This document shows positions 8,401-12,087 of a stretch of 12,087 bases of DNA, piece after piece. How positions within the stretch are numbered: the stretch's first letter is position 1; the number at the start of each line of letters is the position of its first letter. The position numbers were made by a program, and so were the translations under genes. This DNA comes from CAZFHP01 sp964519365. Its GTDB lineage: Bacteria; Babelota; Babeliae; Babelales; RVW-14. Under the pieces are notes generated by a model that was given only the letters and a program-made list of their open reading frames with translations, ran no database searches and was not told where the DNA came from. The stretch covers positions 1 to 12,087 of the forward strand of contig CAZFHP010000046.1 in NCBI GenBank assembly GCA_964519365.1, read 5' to 3'.

Positions 8401-10414
8401 TTATGACGCACGTCCATTAGATCCAAATACACTCACCAGCCTGGGCAACATTATGGGACAAGCAAGCGACACGGGCGCAGTCTCAGATGACATGGGAACA
8501 AAAATAGCAGAAGACATCATGCCAGGCCTAACTGAAGACACAGATAAAGCCAATATGCAAAAAGAACTACAAGACATCATGAATATCACAGATCCAAATG
8601 AACGCATGAAAGCCCTTCTTGATTTCATCCGACGTTACGCAGATAAAGAACTTGATCCTGAAACACAAAATCTATTAAACGGGCTCTTGCAAGATTTATA
8701 CAACAATCGATCTCTTGACCCAACATATTTAAATAATCTTGAAAATCTTTTGAACCAAATAAAAAATACAGATCTTATTCCTGACGATATGTCAACGAAC
8801 ATATTAAACAATATGTTACCAGGAATAACAGGTGACAAAGAAAAAGCACAAACACTCAAAGATCTTAACGATATTTTAAACTCACCAGATTACGATACTC
8901 GTATGGGCGGCCTTGATGGCTTTATAAAACGCCACGGAGACGAAGAACTTGACGACGCAACAAGAGAACTGTTATCTAGAGGGCTACAAGATCTTTATGA
9001 CGCACGCCCACTTAATCCAAATATCTTGACCCAGTTGGGAGATATTATGGGTTCAGCAAAAGAAACAGGCGTTATTTCAGGCGATATGGGAACCAAAATA
9101 GATCATGACATTATGCCAGGCATAGAACGTGACAAAGACAAAGCAGTCACACAAACTGATATCAAAAACGCTCTTGCTATTCCTGATTATCAAACGCGCC
9201 TGGATACACTCGGTGGCATCTTTACACGTGTTGAAGATAAAGAACTTGATCCTGATACAAAAAATCTTGTTTCACAAGCGCTTCAAAATCTTTATGACAC
9301 ACGCCCACTTGACCCAAATGCAATTACAGGCCTAGGCAAAATAGTTGAGCAAGTTAAAGATGCAGATCTTGTTCCAGAAACAACGGTAACACAAATCGAT
9401 CAAACAATGGGACCAAAACTCGAAGAAGATAAAGATAAAGTTGTTCTTGCAACAGATGTTACACACGCAGGAAAAGAAGATGATCCAAACAAAAAAATTG
9501 ATCTTCTCAATGATATTTTAAGACGCTTTGCAGGAAAACCAATAGACCCTCAAACCCAAGTCTTACTAAATAATCTCTTAAACGAACTTTTTGGGCAGCG
9601 CACACAAGACCCTGCGTTCTTAGTAAAACTTAAAGATTTACTAACACGAGCACAACAAAGCAATTTACTTGACCCAACACAAGCCGGAACAATAATATCA
9701 ACGCTTATTCCAACGCTTGATCAAGACCAACGCGGACTCTTATTAGTCAATCGAATTAAACAAATACTTGCACAACCAGACTTTTCACCAAAAGTATCTG
9801 GTCTGACAAATATTATTCAAGAAACAGTCGGCCAAGTATTTGCTGATCCTGTACATAACGTCTTTGCAAACGGGCTTCAAGTAGTCTTTAACGAACGGCC
9901 TAACGATAATCAAACGCTCTTAATTACACTGCTTACGTTATTCCAAAACTCTTTACCAAGCAATTTACTAAACCAGGCACAAAAAACATATGTCCAAACA
10001 ACGCTTGTTCCTGGAGTACAAAAAAATCTTGCCGTCTTTGAATTTGAAAAAGAGCTTGAACAAGCAATGGCACAGCCAACAATTATTGCTCGCCTTGACG
10101 GCGTTTCAGCGCTTTCTCAAAAATACGCACAAACAGCTATCCCTGAGTACATGAAAAACCTACTCGCCGATGCGCTCGAAACACTCTTTGAAACGCGTTA
10201 CAGTGAAGGGGTAAAAGAAAAAGCAACCAAGAAAGTTACAAAGAAAAAGAAGAAAAAAGCTAAACGAAAAAAGAAAGCCAAAAAAAAGAAAAAAAAGAAA
10301 AAAAAGAAAAAAAAGAAAACACGAAAGAAAAAAGCTAAAAAACGAAAACAGAAAAAAAAGAAAGCAAAAAAGAAAAAGCGCAAAAAGAAACGCTCAAAAA
10401 AGGGGAGCAAGTAA
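5456..10414 (+). CDS. Giant exported tandem-repeat protein with polylysine C-terminal tail
   Basis: 1652 residues from GTG at 5456 (AAGGAG 5 nt upstream) to TAA at 10412-10414. Residues 1-37 are a basic start and hydrophobic stretch: a signal peptide or N-terminal anchor. Almost all the rest, about residues 85-1575, is 16 copies of a 92-100 residue unit, the last incomplete. A typical unit has K-E-L-D-P-x-T-Q, then L-Y-x-x-R-P, then a Leu-Leu/Asp-rich step, M-P-G-I-T-G-D, and an amphipathic D-Y-D-E-R-M-A-A-L helix. The pattern predicts an all-helical solenoid. The repeats are rich in Asp and Glu. The last 66 residues (1587-1652) are nearly all Lys/Arg, giving strong charge polarity. I do not recognise the repeat as a named family. 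The next gene starts right after the stop and appears to encode homologous repeats. A structural, adhesive or host-directed surface role is possible but unproven. Confidence 0.9.
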   Translation: MKRLQLKRNKSFWSSLSILMLVTLVTIVTPTQKLLPMNTPDSEATDDTQATYQARIKEALEYSDWEDQVYDLIDVLDEYEGVEPGPADPTKTTFFDTLTTVFDKRLTYYSATMGVETDIEDLRLLLDRSRDSNFLTEAQKETIDDFETIGTIEQNIFQSIAADSYKSQLRKISAVLTPAVGKTFSAITQTIYFNNITSVFNDRAELDKRQIEDLIKILTKSQTTPLLNDIQQEEIKKYLALLLLEDRIRKTDTLPEYTEQLDELIVIHDENDEKEFEVITQNIYFGALEKVFGKRTDGTLEQITKLLELLDKAQETPLLTDEHKEKVKEWILALAPEKALLDALKLTEYEPLFEALTKIVADFGTQEVTPGAQSACEQNTKNLVEARPKDNLEELTKLLDLLTKIIASTLLNDTQKATIEATFITVITSDIENLNIQEAIDKAIAQEEYDNKVSGVSGIIDESGTKAVSDATQDKLNEGLGLLFTIRDINDKDDLVSLRNLLNKTLESTLLDDEQKEAIRTNFLPSIGKDIERLDLQQRIKDIMAIEDYNERMAALKALLGELEGQELDPETQKLLSDAMRNLYENRPTDDPNILKELNDMFGSLQDGNLISSDFNDEIKNTLMPGITGDIGVLDLRDRIKDAMNIEDYDERMAALKKILDELAGKELDPTTQGLIADGMRNLYDNRPSDDKDTLDILNGMFGGLQGTELIPDDFDTIIGTDFMTGIKDNLATLNTRDRMNDIMNIDDYDERMAALKKLLDELEGKDLDPTTQGLISDGMRNLYENRPTDDKDTLDTLGGMFGGLRGTKLIPDDFGNLIDMNYMPGITGNIDTLDFKDNITTAMGMPGYGDRFNRLKELFDQAENKELDDQTKELLGTGLQNLYDTRPLDPNVLINLGNLMTQVKGTDSIPEGMGPKIDTDFMPDINRDKDTAVMRKELDDAGKNPDYDNRMGLFDEWLKKHGDKELDDATKELLSRGLQNLYDARPLDPNTLTSLGNIMGQASDTGAVSDDMGTKIAEDIMPGLTEDTDKANMQKELQDIMNITDPNERMKALLDFIRRYADKELDPETQNLLNGLLQDLYNNRSLDPTYLNNLENLLNQIKNTDLIPDDMSTNILNNMLPGITGDKEKAQTLKDLNDILNSPDYDTRMGGLDGFIKRHGDEELDDATRELLSRGLQDLYDARPLNPNILTQLGDIMGSAKETGVISGDMGTKIDHDIMPGIERDKDKAVTQTDIKNALAIPDYQTRLDTLGGIFTRVEDKELDPDTKNLVSQALQNLYDTRPLDPNAITGLGKIVEQVKDADLVPETTVTQIDQTMGPKLEEDKDKVVLATDVTHAGKEDDPNKKIDLLNDILRRFAGKPIDPQTQVLLNNLLNELFGQRTQDPAFLVKLKDLLTRAQQSNLLDPTQAGTIISTLIPTLDQDQRGLLLVNRIKQILAQPDFSPKVSGLTNIIQETVGQVFADPVHNVFANGLQVVFNERPNDNQTLLITLLTLFQNSLPSNLLNQAQKTYVQTTLVPGVQKNLAVFEFEKELEQAMAQPTIIARLDGVSALSQKYAQTAIPEYMKNLLADALETLFETRYSEGVKEKATKKVTKKKKKKAKRKKKAKKKKKKKKKKKKKTRKKKAKKRKQKKKKAKKKKRKKKRSKKGSK
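5708..10200 (+). repeat. Array of 16 tandem ~99-residue coding repeats
   Basis: Using the conserved T-Q (or T-K) of the L-D-P-x-T-Q motif as anchor, copies fall at residues 91, 189, 281, 373, 473, 573, 673, 773, 873, 972, 1071, 1170, 1269, 1368, 1467 and 1566. Periods are therefore 98, 92, 92, then 100 five times, then 99 to the end. Copies 6-8 (DNA near 7151, 7451 and 7751) are the most alike in DNA, so they duplicated most recently. The first and last copies are the most diverged. Confidence 0.9.
10214..10411 (+). repeat. Polylysine-coding tract with 9-bp A8G repeats
   Basis: This encodes residues 1587-1652 of the repeat protein, almost only Lys and Arg with a few Ala, Thr and Gln. At 10280-10315 the 9-bp unit AAAAAAAAG occurs four times in a row and gives 12 of 13 consecutive lysines. 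Each unit contains an A-AAA-AAG heptamer in the frame used by known -1 slippery sites. A -1 shift after the last unit meets TAA at 10336-10338; a +1 shift stays open to TGA at 10416-10418. Confidence 0.85.
10401..10407 (+). promoter_or_regulatory. Ribosome binding site for the downstream repeat gene, inside the upstream coding end
   Basis: AGGGGAG overlaps the last codons of the upstream gene and lies 7 nt before the ATG at 10415. With stop and start directly adjoining (TAAATG), it indicates translational coupling by re-initiating ribosomes. Confidence 0.75.
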
Positions 10415-12087
10415 ATGAGAACGTTTAACAAATCACTGTTAACTATTTTCTTTGTTTGTCTTAGTTTTTTTATCTCACATGTGCCGAACATACTATTGGG
10501 GGCAATGCCCACAGCAAAAAAAGTCACAAAAAAAACAAAACGAAAACGTACGGCACAAAAAATAAAAAAAGCAAAAAAACAACTGAAAAAAGCAAAAACA
10601 AAAAAACAAAAAAGAAAGTTAAAAAAGAAACTCAAAAAGCTTCGCAAAAGAAAAAAGAAACTCAAAAAAAGAAAGAAAAAATATATTTCACAAGTACGAG
10701 CACTTAATCAAGATGAAAAATTCGCCATTCTCGACAAAGAAATCCCACTGTTTCAAAACGTCGTTAATACTGTTTTGTTAACAGCCCAACAAAAAGCACA
10801 TATCACAAACGATATTTTGCCAATTCTTTTAGCCGAACGCGGCATAGCCGAACCAACCGCACAAACAATAGAAAGCGTTTCAAAATTACCAACACCTGAA
10901 GATCAAATTGTCACGCTGCAAGTTTTAATGGACCAAGCAAAAGGCAAGACATTTGATCCCGCAACACAAAACACATTTGCAACAACAATACAAAATCTAG
11001 CAGGGCAAGCTGGGCAAATGGAACCAGAAACCCAACAGTACTTCTATGTTATCTTGTTTAACGCAGGCAAGAGCTCTTTGTTAAGCAACGTACAACAAGA
11101 ATTTGTTAACAAACAACTTACACCAACAGTTGTCCCTACGCCAACCCCTGAAATTATTAGCGCCATACCAGAAACGGGAACATTACCTGATCAAATTTCA
11201 CAATTGCAAGTTATCTTACAAGGCGCCCAGGGTAAAACATTCGATCCAACAACTCAAGAAACATTTGTCAACACGATAGAAACCGTAGCTGGAAACGTCG
11301 ATCAAATGGACCCACAAACACGCCAGTATTTCTATCAGATTCTCTTTAGCGCAGGCCAAACAAACTTATTAAGCCCAGAACAACAACAATATGTTACAAC
11401 AACCCTTGCACCGTCAGTCGTTCCAGTTCCAACACCAACAACAATACAACAGGCAATAGAAACAGCACAAACACCAGCAGAAAAAATAGCTGCATTACAA
11501 GCTCTTCTTACAAACGCTAAACCACCAATTGATCCTGCGACACAAAACGCTTATGCTCAAGAGCTTCAAAAACTTGTCGGGCAAGTAGATCAAATGGACC
11601 CTACAACTCGGGCACAGTTCCAGAGCTTGCTCACACAAGCAGGCCAAACGCCTATTTTAAATCCTACACAGCAACAGTTTGTTCAACAACAGATGATCCC
11701 ACAAGTTGCTGTCCAGCCAACGCCTGAGACTATCGCTCAAGTGATTGCCGGCGCGCAAACGCCTGCACAACAAGTTGCAGCTCTTGAGACGCTGATGGCT
11801 AACGCTCAGCCGCCAGTAGACCCAGCTACACAAAACGCATATGCTCAAGCGTTACAAAATCTCACTGGACAAGTAGATCAAATGGACCCTGCAACGCAAA
11901 CGCAACTACAAAACTTACTTACACAGGCAAGCCATAGCCCTGTATTAAATCCAGCTCAACAACAATTTGTTCAAGAACAGATGATCCCAGAAGTTGCTGT
12001 GCAACCAACGCCTGAGACTATCGCTCAAGTGATTGCCGGCGCGCAAACGCCTGCACAACAAGTTGCAGCTCTTGAGACGCTGATGGC
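10415..12087 (+). CDS. Exported paralogous repeat protein with N-terminal polylysine block (C-terminus outside window)
   Basis: The frame is open from ATG at 10415 to the right edge (557 complete codons). Residues 1-30 form a signal peptide: MRTFNK, a hydrophobic core, then a possible cleavage near LGA. Residues 35-89 are a Lys/Arg block that opens with KKVTKK, the same six residues that occur early in the polylysine tail of the gene before it. From about residue 106 it is built of repeats with an exact 96-residue period: D-P-x-T-Q at 181, 277, 373 and 469, and a second motif, Q-M-(D/E)-P-x-T, 22 residues later in each. The repeats are Gln, Thr, Pro and Ala rich and lack Cys. Landmarks such as T-x-L-L-N-x-x-Q-Q and D-P-x-T-Q align with the upstream repeats, so the two genes look paralogous. 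The start adjoins the upstream TAA in the same frame. Function not recognised; a surface or secreted structural role is inferred. Confidence 0.88.
   Translation, partial: MRTFNKSLLTIFFVCLSFFISHVPNILLGAMPTAKKVTKKTKRKRTAQKIKKAKKQLKKAKTKKQKRKLKKKLKKLRKRKKKLKKRKKKYISQVRALNQDEKFAILDKEIPLFQNVVNTVLLTAQQKAHITNDILPILLAERGIAEPTAQTIESVSKLPTPEDQIVTLQVLMDQAKGKTFDPATQNTFATTIQNLAGQAGQMEPETQQYFYVILFNAGKSSLLSNVQQEFVNKQLTPTVVPTPTPEIISAIPETGTLPDQISQLQVILQGAQGKTFDPTTQETFVNTIETVAGNVDQMDPQTRQYFYQILFSAGQTNLLSPEQQQYVTTTLAPSVVPVPTPTTIQQAIETAQTPAEKIAALQALLTNAKPPIDPATQNAYAQELQKLVGQVDQMDPTTRAQFQSLLTQAGQTPILNPTQQQFVQQQMIPQVAVQPTPETIAQVIAGAQTPAQQVAALETLMANAQPPVDPATQNAYAQALQNLTGQVDQMDPATQTQLQNLLTQASHSPVLNPAQQQFVQEQMIPEVAVQPTPETIAQVIAGAQTPAQQVAALETLM
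11717..11799 (+). repeat. 83-bp perfect direct repeat, copy one
   Basis: This segment is identical base for base to 12005-12087, exactly 288 bp (one 96-residue unit) downstream. The match is cut by the window edge, so the true identical stretch may be longer. Flanking bases to the left already differ at scattered positions. Confidence 0.9.
12005..12087 (+). repeat. 83-bp perfect direct repeat, copy two (at window edge)
   Basis: Identical to 11717-11799. Codons match as well as residues, which indicates recent duplication or gene conversion rather than selection on the protein alone. Confidence 0.9.

Larger units (their letters stand above)
10730..12087 (+). repeat. 96-residue (288-bp) tandem coding repeats, array continues past window
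   Basis: A half-unit (about residues 106-176) is followed by units starting near residues 177, 273, 369 and 465 (DNA 10943, 11231, 11519 and 11807). Early units differ in sequence and the later two are almost alike, so the array becomes more uniform toward the right edge. It is still in register where the window ends. Confidence 0.88.

Noticed and set aside
7151..9540. CRISPR-like or satellite array because of regular 300-bp spacing
   Set aside because: The repeats are coding, contiguous without spacers, and diverge mostly at the codon level within one long open frame.
10336..10418. Programmed frameshift joining the two repeat genes
   Set aside because: The -1 frame stops at 10336-10338 and the +1 frame stops at 10416-10418, so a shift cannot fuse the genes; only read-through of the in-frame TAA could.
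10198..10665. 155-residue minus-strand frame rich in phenylalanine
   Set aside because: It is the complement of the two lysine-coding blocks (AAA/AAG read as TTT/CTT) and spans two real genes.
10214..10690. Histone H1-like or nucleoid protein (Lys/Ala-rich, as in chlamydial Hc1)
   Set aside because: The lysine blocks are parts of larger proteins with signal segments, so a cytoplasmic chromatin role is unlikely.

Overview
The window is a low-GC bacterial segment. It has clean Shine-Dalgarno sequences, sigma70-like promoters and tight gene spacing. It holds four large protein genes and no RNA genes, insertion sequences, integrase or CRISPR array. Each predicted protein starts with a basic, hydrophobic signal-like segment, so the locus looks dedicated to exported or surface proteins. 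Eukaryote-like modules (farnesoic-acid-methyltransferase-like/tectonin domains, an RS-like segment) and long low-complexity tracts suggest a host-associated bacterium. A protist-associated lineage such as Candidatus Dependentiae (TM6) is my best guess. It rests on style rather than on a marker gene.

Layout. (1) 1-2288, minus strand, runs off the left edge: a secreted multidomain protein with two beta-trefoil-like repeats, a farnesoic-acid-methyltransferase-like (Methyltransf_FA) domain and a tectonin-like stretch. (2) 2432-5143, minus strand: an exported phospholipase-D-superfamily protein with two imperfect HKD motifs, an arginine/serine-rich N-terminal region, long serine tracts and a Pro/Met/Gln-rich tail. 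(3) 5144-5455: a divergent control region with promoter-like elements facing both ways and two perfect 16-bp palindromes. (4) 5456-10414, plus strand: a 1652-residue protein made of about 16 copies of a 92-100 residue repeat, ending in a 66-residue polylysine tail. (5) 10415-12087, plus strand, runs off the right edge: a second exported protein. It has a lysine block just after its signal segment, then 96-residue repeats that appear homologous to those of the gene before it. Its ATG directly follows the previous stop codon, in the same frame.

How they may work together. The two plus-strand genes are almost certainly one translationally coupled operon of paralogous repeat proteins. One is acidic with a cationic tail; the other is neutral and Gln/Thr/Pro-rich with a cationic head. 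The two minus-strand genes lie in series, and the second probably also has its own promoter. Nothing here gives a biochemical pathway. The common theme is export, modular repeats and extreme charge or low-complexity segments, which would suit cell-surface or host-directed proteins, but this is inference.
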